Below are positions 1 to 7,800 of a DNA stretch of 25,357 nucleotides, piece after piece. A model generated the notes under the pieces. It was not told the origin of the DNA, ran no database searches, and saw only the letters and a program-made list of their open reading frames with translations. The position numbers and the translations under genes are program-made. Positions within the stretch are counted from its first letter, which is position 1; every line of letters begins with the position of its first letter. Source of the DNA: JBKEDF01 sp047975325. Its GTDB lineage: Bacteria; Pseudomonadota; Alphaproteobacteria; Rhodobacterales; Rhodobacteraceae. The stretch is taken from NCBI GenBank assembly GCA_047975325.1, contig JBKEDF010000045.1, positions 1-25,357 on the forward strand, in the 5' to 3' direction.

Positions 1-1251
1 GAAAACATCAAATCTGTCCCAATAGGCGCTGACGTCAGACAGTTTCGGTCGATATGGGGGGACATCCTTTGATATCGGGTTGATTGAAGGCGGGACCTCC
101 CGCGTGACGACCGAAGGGGATTTTCAGGGTCTGCCCGTCAAGATCCCGATCATTGATCTGCATATCATCGGGGCTGGAGGTGGCTCCATCGCCTGGATTG
201 ATCCGGGCGGCGCGCTTAATGTCGGGCCACGCTCTGCCGGGGCGGAACCGGGACCTGCCTGTTATGGGCGTGGCGGAACAGAGCCGACGGTGACAGATGC
301 AAATGTCGTTCTGGGGCGGCTCAATCCCGATAATTTCAATGCCGGCCAGATGGTACTGGATCCGGAGGCGGCACGCCGTGCGGTGGGCCGGCTGGCCGAA
401 AAGATGGGTGTCAGCCTGGAGGAAGCAGCGCTGGGTATCATCCGTATCGTGAATGCGAACATGACCAAGGGTATTGCCGCCGTAACCATACAACGCGGGA
501 TCGATGCAAGGGATTTTCACTTTTCTCCTTTGGCGGTGCCGGGGGTGTCCATGCCGTGGAACTGGCGCAGGACCTCCTGATGGCCGAAGCGATCATCCCG
601 CCCTTGCCCGGAACGTTCTCTGCTGTGGGCCTGCTGGCTACGGAGATGCGCCATGACTATGTCGATGCGCTTGGCGGTGTGATCGCGCAGGAGGCTGATG
701 CGGCAGATCTGGAAATGCGGTTTCAGGCGATGGAAACGCGAGGCCGGGAGGAACTGGCCCGGCAGGGCTTTGATGCCGGGGCGATCCGGACGACACGGCT
801 TGCTGATCTCAAGGTCATGGGACAAACATATGAACTCCTGCTGCCACTGCCTGATCAGGGCAGGATAACCGGCAAGGGGATTGCGGCGCTCCTGGCGGAA
901 TTTGGCAATTTTTACCGGGACCGCTATGCGTTTTTCTTTGAGGATGAACCCATTGAAATCGTCAACCTCCGTGTCAGCGCCAAGGGGGTCAATCCAACGG
1001 TAATCTTCCCCGATACCGGGCTTTCAGGGCCGGATCCGTCCGTGGCGCAAACCGGCATCCGCAAGGTCTATTTTTCGGATGGGGGCTGGGTTGATACCCC
1101 GGTTTTTCATCGTCAGGCGCTGACCGGCGGTATGGAGGTCAAGGGCCCGGCGATGATTGAGGAGGAAACATCCGCCACGTTGATCCCGCCGGGGGTCATT
1201 GCCCGTGTGGCAGCCGATCATGGGTTGATCGTGATGCTGAAGGACGAATGA
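1..1251 (+). pseudogene. hyuA: Hydantoinase/oxoprolinase subunit A (HyuA), 5'-truncated by the window and frameshifted
   Basis: This is the C-terminal part of an N-methylhydantoinase A / 5-oxoprolinase-type ATP-dependent amidohydrolase subunit, which acts with HyuB to open cyclic amides in the cytoplasm. Recognisable stretches are DMGG-TSFDIG (51-79), IIGAGGGSIAWID, GPRSAGAEPGPACYGRGG, PTVTDAN, then FSFGGAGGVHAVELA (about 520-574) and a long C-terminal domain to the TGA at 1249-1251. The reading frame changes three times. It shifts around 30-39 and again in the G-run at 56-61, where one G appears missing. The third shift is in the T-rich stretch around 512-520, where one base appears missing: frame 2 runs out into PWNWRRTS while frame 1 continues the family sequence. 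The exact substrate cannot be told (hydantoin, oxoproline or a ketone carboxylase). It is either a decayed gene or a cluster of indel sequencing errors. Confidence 0.85.
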
Positions 1252-1264
1252 GGGGGACCGGGAC

Positions 1265-2985
1265 ATGATGAACGATCTTATCGTGATGCAGGTAATCCGT
1301 TACGCCTCGGAACAGATTGCCGATGAAATGGGCCATACCCTGGTTCGCACCGGCCGGTCCACGATCATCACCGAGATCAAGGATATTTCCTGCGTCATCA
1401 CCGATATCAGGGGGCAGACCGTCGCGCAGGCGCATCATACGCCCAGCCTGCTGGCCGGGTTTGAAATCACCATGAGGGAACTGGTGGCAACCTACCGGCC
1501 CAAGGATCTTTCCCCCCCGTGATGTCATCATAACGAACGACCCTTACAAGGGCGGTCAGCATGTGATGGATCTCTATGCGATTGCGCCTGCCTTTCATCA
1601 GGGGGAATTGATTGGCTTTGTCGGCAATATCACCCACCATTCCGATATGGGTGGCATGGCGGCCGGTGGTGTTGCGGGTGGTGTGCGGGAAATCTATCTG
1701 GAAGGCCTGCGCCTGCCGATGGTCAAGATTATGAAGGCGGGGGTGGAAGATCGCGAAATCGTCGCCATCATCGAAAACCAGATCCGCGTGCCAAAGACGA
1801 CACTGGGCGATATCCGCGCGCAGATCAGTTCGCTCATGGCCGGGACGGAACGGTTGGACAGGCTTTAATTCCCGCTATGGAAAGTCGACGGTGAAAGACG
1901 CCTGGGATGCGCTTCTGGACTATTCGGAACGCCGGATGCGCAAGGGTTTGCGGGATCTGCCCGATGGTGTCTATGAGGCCAAGGACTTCATAGATGATGG
2001 GGTGAATGACCATCCGATCCGCGTGGCGGTCAAGGTCACAATCAAGGGTGACAAGGCCATTGTTGATCTGACCGGCAGCGATGATCAGGCGGAGGGCAAT
2101 ACCAACTCCACCATCGCCAATACCCATGCCGCGATCTATTATGTGATGATCGCCGTGGTGGATCCGCACGCACCACCGAATTCCGGCTGTTACCGCCCGA
2201 TTGAGGTTGTGACGCGCAAGGGCAGTATTGCCGATCCGCTGCCGCCGGGTGCAGTGGCCTCAAGAACCAATGCTTCCGCTAAGATTGCCGAAGCGATGTT
2301 CCTTGCCCTTTCGACAGCCGTGCCGGAACGTGTGTGCGGTGGAAGCCATGGGCAGATCACCACCTGTGGTTTTTCCGGCTGGGATCCGCAAAGCGGTGAA
2401 CGTTTCATCTATACCGACATTCAGGGTGGCGGGAATGGCGGATGCCCGGGATTGGACGGAGTGGACGGGCAGGACAGCCACCTGCCGCGTTTCATGAATA
2501 CACCCGTTGAGGCTGTGGAAAGCCGTTTCCCCATTCGGATCGACTGCTATGAATTCGTGCCGGATACCGGTGGTGCGGGGAAATTCCGGGGCAGTCTTGC
2601 CTTGCGTCGTGATATCCGCCTTCTGACCGGGCCTGTCAGCTTTGCCCGATATTCCGATCGTCACAAGATTGCCACCAAGGGTGTTTTTGGCGGCAGGGAA
2701 GGAAGCTGTGGCAGAATTACCCGCAATCCGGATGGTGCGGAAGCACAGGTCTTGAAATCCAAGGGGCTGGATATGGTTGAAGAGGGTGATGTCATCCGGC
2801 TGCAACTGCCCGGGGCAGGTGGCTATGGTGATCCGTTAACGCGCGATCTGGACGCCATCGACCGCGATCTGCGTGACGGAAAGGTTACTGTCGATGCGGC
2901 CGAACGGGGTTATGCGGTGGTGGTGGACCGGTCAAATGGCAAGATTGACCGCGCCGCAACCCGAAAAAAGCGAAAGGCAGGCTGA
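1265..2985 (+). pseudogene. hyuB: Hydantoinase/oxoprolinase subunit B (HyuB), two frame breaks
   Basis: This is the B subunit partner of HyuA, 13 nt downstream, with ATG at 1265 after a G-rich ribosome site (gaggggg). Family sequence is continuous when three pieces are joined. Piece 1 is 1265-1517 (RSTIITEIKDISCVI, AQAHHTPS). Piece 2 is 1518-1865 (ITNDPYKGGQHVMD, GNITHHSDMGG). Piece 3 is 1864-2985 (NSRYGKST, GCYRPIEV, GGGNGGCPG, GAGGYGDPLTRD). The first break lies in a C7 run at 1512-1518, where one extra C makes a TGA at 1520. The second lies near 1863-1868, where one extra base creates TAA at 1866. Removing one base at each gives 573 codons including stop, the usual HyuB length, so the gene is full length apart from these indels. 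As written, the product would be cut off after about 85 residues. Confidence 0.88.
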
Positions 2986-3025
2986 CCAGTCCTGCCGGCA
3001 ATGTCACATGAGCCCGGTGGCATTG

Positions 3026-5128
3026 CTATCGTGTAAAGGCCTGAAGATTGCCCGCATCCACATTCAGGATATTGCCTGTTGATTTTGCGGAAAGATCGCC
3101 GGCGAAGAAATAGACGCCTTCGGCAATATCCTCCGGCAGGACTGGGCGTTTCAACATGGAACGCTGCCGGTACATTTCCTCCAGTCCCTTCTTGTCGGTC
3201 TTGTAGGTTGCGGAGCGTTGCTGCAACCATTGGCCTTCCCAGATACGCGAGCCGCGCAAGACCGCATCGGGATTGACCACGTTGACGCGGATACCCGCCT
3301 CCGCCCCTTCCAGTGCCAGGCACCGCGCAAGATGGATCTCGGAGGCCTTGGCCGTGCAATAGGCGCTGGCATTCGGGCTTGCCGCCAGTCCGTTTTTAGA
3401 AACCACGAAGATTACTGTACCGCCGATATTCTGTTGCCGGTAGGTCCTGAACGCCTCCCGGCTGACAAGGAAGTAACCGGTGGACAGGATGTCGATATTT
3501 TGACGCCACAATGCCAGTGAGGTTTCCTCGACCGGCGCGGCAGAGGCAATGCCCGCATTGGATACCAGAATATCGATGCCGCCGAATTCCACCGCCAGAT
3601 CGGCATAGGCGGATCCCACCTGTGCCTCATCGGTGACATTCATCACCACTGATCGGACCCTGTCATCGCCAAACTGCCCGGCCATGCCTGCGCGGGCCTT
3701 GTCCAGCGCTTCCGCATCGATATCGGCCAGCATGACACAGGCACCTTCCCGCAGAAAACGTTCCGCTGTGGCCGATCCGATGCCACCCGCGCCGCCGGTA
3801 ACCAGGGCGATGCGCCCTGCCAGTGCCTTCGGTTTCGGCATGCGCTGCAATTTGGCCTCCTCCAGAAGCCAGTATTCGATATCGAAGGCCTCCTGTTCCG
3901 GCAGGCCCTGATAGGTGGAAACACCCGAGGCACCACGCATCACATTGATTGCATTGACATAGAATTCACCCGAAATCCGTGCCGTTGCCTTGTCCAGCGC
4001 AAAGGTGATCATGCCAACACCCGGTACCAGATAGACCACTGCATTGGGATCACGCATTGCCGGGCTGTCATCATGCCTGCAATCTTCGTAATAGGCCTTG
4101 TAGCTTGTACGATAGGTTGCAATCGCGTCGGCCAGCCCGGCAATGGTTGCCTCCAGATCCGGGTTTCCGGGGTCGAAATCCACCACGAGCGGCCGGATCT
4201 TGGTGCGCAGGAAATGATCTGGGCAGGATGTGCCGAGCGGGGCCAGATCCGTCAGCATCTTTGATCCCACGAAGTCCAGTACAGCGGGCTGATCGTCAAA
4301 ATGACCAACCTTGTGGCGTTTATCGGAAATCAACCCCCGGATGACCGGCATCAGGCGGGCGGCGATGTCATGTCGGGCTTCAGGGGGCAGGGTGGGGGTT
4401 TTCTCGCCGCCGAATGCCGGGACCCCCTTTGTCTTGTCAACCAGCCAGGTTGCCGCCTTGTTGATGATCTCCAGTGTGGTCAGATAGCAATCCTTCGCAT
4501 CATCGGCCCAGGTGAAAAGCCCGTGACTTTCCAGGATACACCCCCTTGCCTGCGGGTTTTCGACGGCGAATTTCTCAATCCAGAGACCCAGTTCGAAGCC
4601 CGGTCGTTTCCAGGGCAACCAGCCGATTTCATCGCCGAATATCTCCTGCGTCAATTCCTTCGAATTGGCCGACGCCGCGATGGCAATGATGGCATCCGAA
4701 TGAACGTGATCGACATGACGGCGCGGCACATAGGCGTGCAGCGGCGTGTCGATACTGGCCGCGCGCGGGTTCAGATTGAAGGTGCAATGCGGCAGGTAGG
4801 CGACCATTTCATCCTCATGGGCAACGCCGCGATATTTGCCTTTCAGCGCCTGTAGCCTGTCCATGTAAAGTGTCGCGAAACCATCCATCTTCATGGAACC
4901 AAGATCGCCGCCTGATCCCTTGACCCACAGCACCTCTGCCTGATCACCGCTCAACGGGTCGGTTTCCATTACCTTGGCAGAGGTATTGCCTCCGCCGTAA
5001 TTCGTCACCCGTTTATCCGCGCCAAGAAGATTGGAACGATACAGGAGCTTTTCGGCTTCCGTCATTCCCGCGGCCTTGGCATCTTCCCAAAGATCCATGA
5101 GAGTGGCTGTTTCCGCTTGTTTGGTCAT
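3026..5128 (-). CDS. rhaD: Bifunctional rhamnulose-1-phosphate aldolase / short-chain dehydrogenase
   Basis: A 700-residue two-domain enzyme of L-rhamnose breakdown. The N-terminal class II aldolase half (about 20-300) would split rhamnulose-1-phosphate into DHAP and L-lactaldehyde. The C-terminal SDR half (about 437-700) would oxidise the lactaldehyde with NAD. Visible motifs are the metal-binding histidines in RRHVDHVHSD (His138, His141, His143), ESHGLFTW near 200, the Rossmann TGGAGGIG (444-451), NAG at 524-526, and Ser577/Tyr590/Lys594 (YCTAK) as the SDR catalytic set. The start at 5128 is chosen because AGGAGG lies 6 nt upstream; the longer open frame to 5197 passes through the promoter. 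The gene is divergent from the DeoR regulator and converges on hyuB with a 40-nt gap. The rhamnose isomerase gene often found next to rhaD is not here. The length fits the fused aldolase-dehydrogenase family, and the gene is intact. Confidence 0.95.
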   Translation of the reverse strand: MTKQAETATLMDLWEDAKAAGMTEAEKLLYRSNLLGADKRVTNYGGGNTSAKVMETDPLSGDQAEVLWVKGSGGDLGSMKMDGFATLYMDRLQALKGKYRGVAHEDEMVAYLPHCTFNLNPRAASIDTPLHAYVPRRHVDHVHSDAIIAIAASANSKELTQEIFGDEIGWLPWKRPGFELGLWIEKFAVENPQARGCILESHGLFTWADDAKDCYLTTLEIINKAATWLVDKTKGVPAFGGEKTPTLPPEARHDIAARLMPVIRGLISDKRHKVGHFDDQPAVLDFVGSKMLTDLAPLGTSCPDHFLRTKIRPLVVDFDPGNPDLEATIAGLADAIATYRTSYKAYYEDCRHDDSPAMRDPNAVVYLVPGVGMITFALDKATARISGEFYVNAINVMRGASGVSTYQGLPEQEAFDIEYWLLEEAKLQRMPKPKALAGRIALVTGGAGGIGSATAERFLREGACVMLADIDAEALDKARAGMAGQFGDDRVRSVVMNVTDEAQVGSAYADLAVEFGGIDILVSNAGIASAAPVEETSLALWRQNIDILSTGYFLVSREAFRTYRQQNIGGTVIFVVSKNGLAASPNASAYCTAKASEIHLARCLALEGAEAGIRVNVVNPDAVLRGSRIWEGQWLQQRSATYKTDKKGLEEMYRQRSMLKRPVLPEDIAEGVYFFAGDLSAKSTGNILNVDAGNLQAFTR

Positions 5129-5169
5129 ATCCATCCTCCTGATGGCTGCGAATTCCCAAGGCTTGGGCC

Positions 5170-5197
5170 ATATTAGGGGATGATCCGGCTTGGTCAA
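5170..5197 (-). promoter_or_regulatory. Promoter of rhaD
   Basis: On the minus strand TTGACC (5192-5197) and TAATAT (5170-5175) are separated by 16 nt, a good sigma-70-type pair. Transcription would start near 5163, leaving a leader of about 35 nt that carries the AGGAGG site. The -35 box overlaps the direct repeats taken as the regulator's operator, which suits repression. Seen in sequence; activity is inferred. Confidence 0.65.
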
Positions 5198-5252
5198 TCA
5201 ATTTCAATCAATATCGATCATCTGTGATGGACTTTGGATGAAAATGATCGAT
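5194..5252. promoter_or_regulatory. Candidate DeoR-family operator: 10-bp-period direct repeats plus an inverted half-site
   Basis: Three related 10-bp units follow each other: TCAATCAATT (5194-5203), TCAATCAATA (5204-5213) and TCGATCATCT (5214-5223). The last lies in ATCGATCAT (5213-5221), which is matched by its exact reverse complement ATGATCGAT at 5244-5252, with 22 nt between the arms and about three helical turns centre to centre. Direct repeats at helical spacing are common in DeoR-family operators. The block covers the rhaD -35 box and lies 27-85 nt upstream of the regulator start, so one protein could control both directions. Confidence 0.55.
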
Positions 5253-5278
5253 TCTGACAAAAAAGAGGGAGTATTGTC

Positions 5279-6100
5279 ATGCTGGAAACCGAACGCCACC
5301 ACATTATCCTGTCGGCTGTGCAGGAAAAACCAGTTGTGACGGTGGCAGAGCTTTGTGCCTTGACGGGGGCATCGGAAGCCACGATACGCCGCGATATTGC
5401 CCAGTTGCACATGCGTCATAAACTGCGGCGGGTGCGCGGTGGGGCAGAATCGATTTCCCCGCCGCAATTCGCGGGTATCAATGCCCGGCCCTTTACCGTG
5501 AATCAGACAATCAACATTGCCCAGAAACGGGCCATTGCGCGGGCGGCGGTGGATCTTTGCCAGGATGGGGATGCGATTATCATCAATGGTGGCACCACCA
5601 CCTTTCAGATGGTCCATCCCCTTACTGCGAAACGGCTGCAGGTCTTTACCAACAGCTTTCCCATTGCCGAACATCTTCTGAAGCAATCGAAAAACACGGT
5701 TCTGGTTCCTGCCGGGGTTGTCTATCGCGAACAAAGCATCATCCTTTCCCCTTTCGATGATGATGGCAGTCGCCATTTTGCTGCGCGCCGGATGTTCATG
5801 GGTTGCCTGGGGCTGGGCTCCCTTGGCCTGATGGAGGGTGATCCATTATTGGTGCAGGCGGAACAGAAGCTCATTAATCAGGCCGATGAACTGGTCGTTC
5901 TGGCCGACAGTTCCAAGTTCCGGCAAAGATCGAGCCTGCTCTTGTGTCCACTTGGCCGCATACATACGGTGATCACCGATGACCGGATCGAAGACCGCGC
6001 CGCGCAGATGCTGGAGGCTGCCGAGGTGCACCTTATTACGGTTTCTCCGGCTGCCGAAGGCCGGCATCATGGTCGTGGCGGGGCAGGACAGGCAGGTTGA
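5279..6100 (+). CDS. DeoR-family transcriptional regulator, probable rhamnose repressor
   Basis: A 273-residue DeoR/GlpR-type regulator. The N-terminal winged helix-turn-helix (about 1-57) contains the family signature VAELCALTGASEATIRRDI. The C-terminal sugar-phosphate-sensing domain (about 75-250) shows INGGTTTFQM, a PAGVVYRE stretch and LADSSKF. ATG at 5279 follows GAGGGAG. It is divergent from rhaD and followed by a sugar kinase. The same divergent rhaD/rhaR(DeoR) order with rhaK downstream is known for rhizobial L-rhamnose loci, so it is probably RhaR sensing a rhamnose intermediate. The last 25 residues are Gly/His-rich and low in complexity (GRHHGRGGAGQAG), unusual for the family and possibly a scar of a rearrangement. 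Family assignment is firm; the regulon is inferred. Confidence 0.9.
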   Translation: MLETERHHIILSAVQEKPVVTVAELCALTGASEATIRRDIAQLHMRHKLRRVRGGAESISPPQFAGINARPFTVNQTINIAQKRAIARAAVDLCQDGDAIIINGGTTTFQMVHPLTAKRLQVFTNSFPIAEHLLKQSKNTVLVPAGVVYREQSIILSPFDDDGSRHFAARRMFMGCLGLGSLGLMEGDPLLVQAEQKLINQADELVVLADSSKFRQRSSLLLCPLGRIHTVITDDRIEDRAAQMLEAAEVHLITVSPAAEGRHHGRGGAGQAG

Positions 6101-6124
6101 CCGCGAACTGAGGAGGGGCAGCGA

Positions 6125-6193
6125 ATGCCGATGAAACACGCCGCGTTACGCAACTTCGTTGCCATGCCGATCCCGAAGCTTTCCCTGTCATGA
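6125..6193 (+). CDS. 22-codon mini-ORF translationally overlapping the kinase start
   Basis: AGGAGGGG (6111-6118) is well placed before ATG at 6125. The 22-codon frame (MPMKHAALRNFVAMPIPKLS then Leu-Ser) ends in a TGA that overlaps the kinase ATG as ATGA at 6190-6193. The kinase itself has no recognisable ribosome site just upstream. The mini-ORF may therefore be a coupling leader that feeds ribosomes to the kinase, or the remnant of a gene removed by deletion. No similarity recognised; translation is inferred only. Confidence 0.4.
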   Translation: MPMKHAALRNFVAMPIPKLSLS

Positions 6194-7557
6194 CCGGACC
6201 ACGCCATATTGCCGTGATCGATATCGGCAAGACCAATGCCAAGCTGGCCCTTGTCGATGGGGGCAGCCTGGCCGAAATCGCGGTCGTGACCCGGCCCAAT
6301 GTTCCGCTGCCCGGCCCGCCCTGGCTGCACACGGATATTGAGGTACTCTGGCAGTTTTTTGTCGATCACCTGCGCGCCTTTCATGCAGATCGGGGTGTGG
6401 ATGCGATTTCGGTGACCACCCATGGTGCGGCGGCTGTGTTGCTGGATGCCGCAGGAAATCTGGCCGTGCCGATGCTCGATTATGAATATTCCGGGCCCGA
6501 AACCTTACAGCCGGACTATGATGCCCTGCGCCCCGATTTTTCGCAAAGCGGATCGCCGCGTCTGGCGGCGGGGCTGAACCTGGGCGCGCAACTTCACTGG
6601 CTTTTTGCGACCCGGCCGGATTTGCAGGATCGGGTCGCGCATGTCCTGACCTATCCGCAATATTGGGGCTGGCGGCTGACAGGGCAGATGGCCACCGATG
6701 TGACCATGCTTGGCAGCCATACGGATTTATGGGACCCGTGGTGCGGGCAGTTTTCCGGTCTGGTTGAAAAACTCGGCCTGCAGGAAAAGATCGCCCCAGC
6801 CCGGCGTCCTGATCAGGTTCTGGGCACCCTTCTGCCTGAAATTTCGGAATTGACGGGTCTGCGCCCCGAAACGCCGGTTGCCGTCGGTATCCATGACAGC
6901 AACGCATCGCTTTATCCATATGTCCTGAGCCGAAAACCCCCCTTTACTGTGGTTTCAACCGGAACATGGGTGATTTCCATGGCGGTGGGTGGCGGTACGA
7001 AGGCGCTGAACCCGGAACATGATGTTCTGGTCAATGTCAACGCGCTTGGCCAACCGGTGCCCTCGGCCCGTTTCATGGGCGGGCGCGAATATGAATTGAT
7101 CCGCGCGGGGTCCGAGGCCAACCCCGGTGACGCTGACAGGGCTGCGGTTTTGGCAGGCGGATTGATGCTGCTTCCGGCGGTGGAACCAAGTTGCGGACCG
7201 TTCAGGGGGCGTGAAATGCGCTGGATCGGAAGACCGGCCAATGACGGGCAACGCATGGTGGCGCTGTCATGGTACCTTGCCCTGGTGACGGATGTTTGCC
7301 TGGATCAGATTGGTGCGGATGGTCCGGTTATCCTTGAGGGATCATTTACACGCAACGAGGATTTCCTGGCCATGCTGGCGTTGCGCCGCCCGGGCAGGGT
7401 GGAGGTCGCGACCTCGGCCACGGGCACATCGGCGGGGGCGGCCCTGTTGTGTCTGGACCATGCCATACCGCCCGAAACGTGCCTTGTCAGCCCGCCGGCG
7501 GATCCTGGTGCGCTGGAGGGCTATGCAAGGGCCTGGCGTGCGGCGCTTCAGCTTTGA
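6190..7557 (+). CDS. rhaK: FGGY-family carbohydrate kinase, probable L-rhamnulokinase
   Basis: A 455-residue ASKHA-fold sugar kinase of the FGGY family, expected to phosphorylate rhamnulose (or a similar ketose) with ATP in the cytoplasm and so supply the substrate of RhaD. The N-terminal phosphate-1 loop is VIDIGKTNAKLALVDGG (about 9-25). A mid-protein GIHDSN places the likely catalytic base at Asp236. The second phosphate loop is VSTGTWVIS (about 255-263), and the C-terminal LEGSF and TSATGTSAGAA stretches fit the nucleotide lobe. ATG 6190 is the only start in the short in-frame region, since a TGA stands at 6109. The substrate is inferred from RhaD and the DeoR regulator. In rhizobia the rhamnose kinase rhaK is the last gene of the rhaRSTPQUK operon. 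Fuculose or xylulose kinase activity cannot be ruled out. Confidence 0.83.
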   Translation: MTGPRHIAVIDIGKTNAKLALVDGGSLAEIAVVTRPNVPLPGPPWLHTDIEVLWQFFVDHLRAFHADRGVDAISVTTHGAAAVLLDAAGNLAVPMLDYEYSGPETLQPDYDALRPDFSQSGSPRLAAGLNLGAQLHWLFATRPDLQDRVAHVLTYPQYWGWRLTGQMATDVTMLGSHTDLWDPWCGQFSGLVEKLGLQEKIAPARRPDQVLGTLLPEISELTGLRPETPVAVGIHDSNASLYPYVLSRKPPFTVVSTGTWVISMAVGGGTKALNPEHDVLVNVNALGQPVPSARFMGGREYELIRAGSEANPGDADRAAVLAGGLMLLPAVEPSCGPFRGREMRWIGRPANDGQRMVALSWYLALVTDVCLDQIGADGPVILEGSFTRNEDFLAMLALRRPGRVEVATSATGTSAGAALLCLDHAIPPETCLVSPPADPGALEGYARAWRAALQL

Positions 7558-7592
7558 TCGGGTGCAGGCGAAATTCCGTGAAGGACGTGCCC

Positions 7593-7610
7593 TTGAAGGA
7601 TGCCCTTCAA
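7593..7610 (+). terminator. Stem-loop after the kinase gene
   Basis: TTGAAGG (7593-7599) and CCTTCAA (7604-7610) form a perfect 7-bp stem with loop ATGC, 36 nt after the kinase stop. No T-run follows, so it is a weak terminator candidate or an RNA 3'-end stabiliser. Confidence 0.3.
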
Positions 7611-7709
7611 TTAGAACGTGTGATACGGGGGCATGGTTCCAGACAGTTCGAAATTTCCTGAAAACGGCCTTTCCACCGCATTGATCATCCGGTGATGGAG
7701 GCGAAAGAA

Positions 7710-7738
7710 TTGGAACATGTGCGTTTTTGTTGTATGCT
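7710..7738 (+). promoter_or_regulatory. Promoter of the YceI-OmpA / caspase-like gene set
   Basis: TTGGAA (7710-7715) and TATGCT (7733-7738) are spaced 17 nt in an AT-richer stretch than the surroundings. Transcription would start near 7745, about 55 nt before the ATG at 7801. The 243-nt gap after the kinase and this promoter separate the set from the rhamnose genes. Confidence 0.55.
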
Positions 7739-7750
7739 GGTGCCAAATGT

Positions 7751-7778
7751 GAGTTAACTGTATTTAACGGGTTAACTC
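7751..7778. repeat. 8-bp inverted repeat just after the predicted transcription start
   Basis: GAGTTAAC (7751-7758) and GTTAACTC (7771-7778) are exact reverse complements, 12 nt apart, with a further TTTAAC between them. The position between the -10 box and the start codon suits a repressor operator or a leader hairpin. No factor can be named. Confidence 0.5.
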
Positions 7779-7800
7779 CTTGTTTAAAGGCGCGCAAACA

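Noticed and set aside
512..520. Programmed ribosomal frameshift in hyuA
   Set aside because: No slippery heptamer with a downstream structure is evident, and four other breaks in the same two genes point to decay or errors instead.
2998..3026. GCAATG/CATTGC inverted repeat as a bidirectional terminator between hyuB and rhaD
   Set aside because: Only 6 bp with a 17-nt loop and no T-run; it includes the rhaD stop codon.
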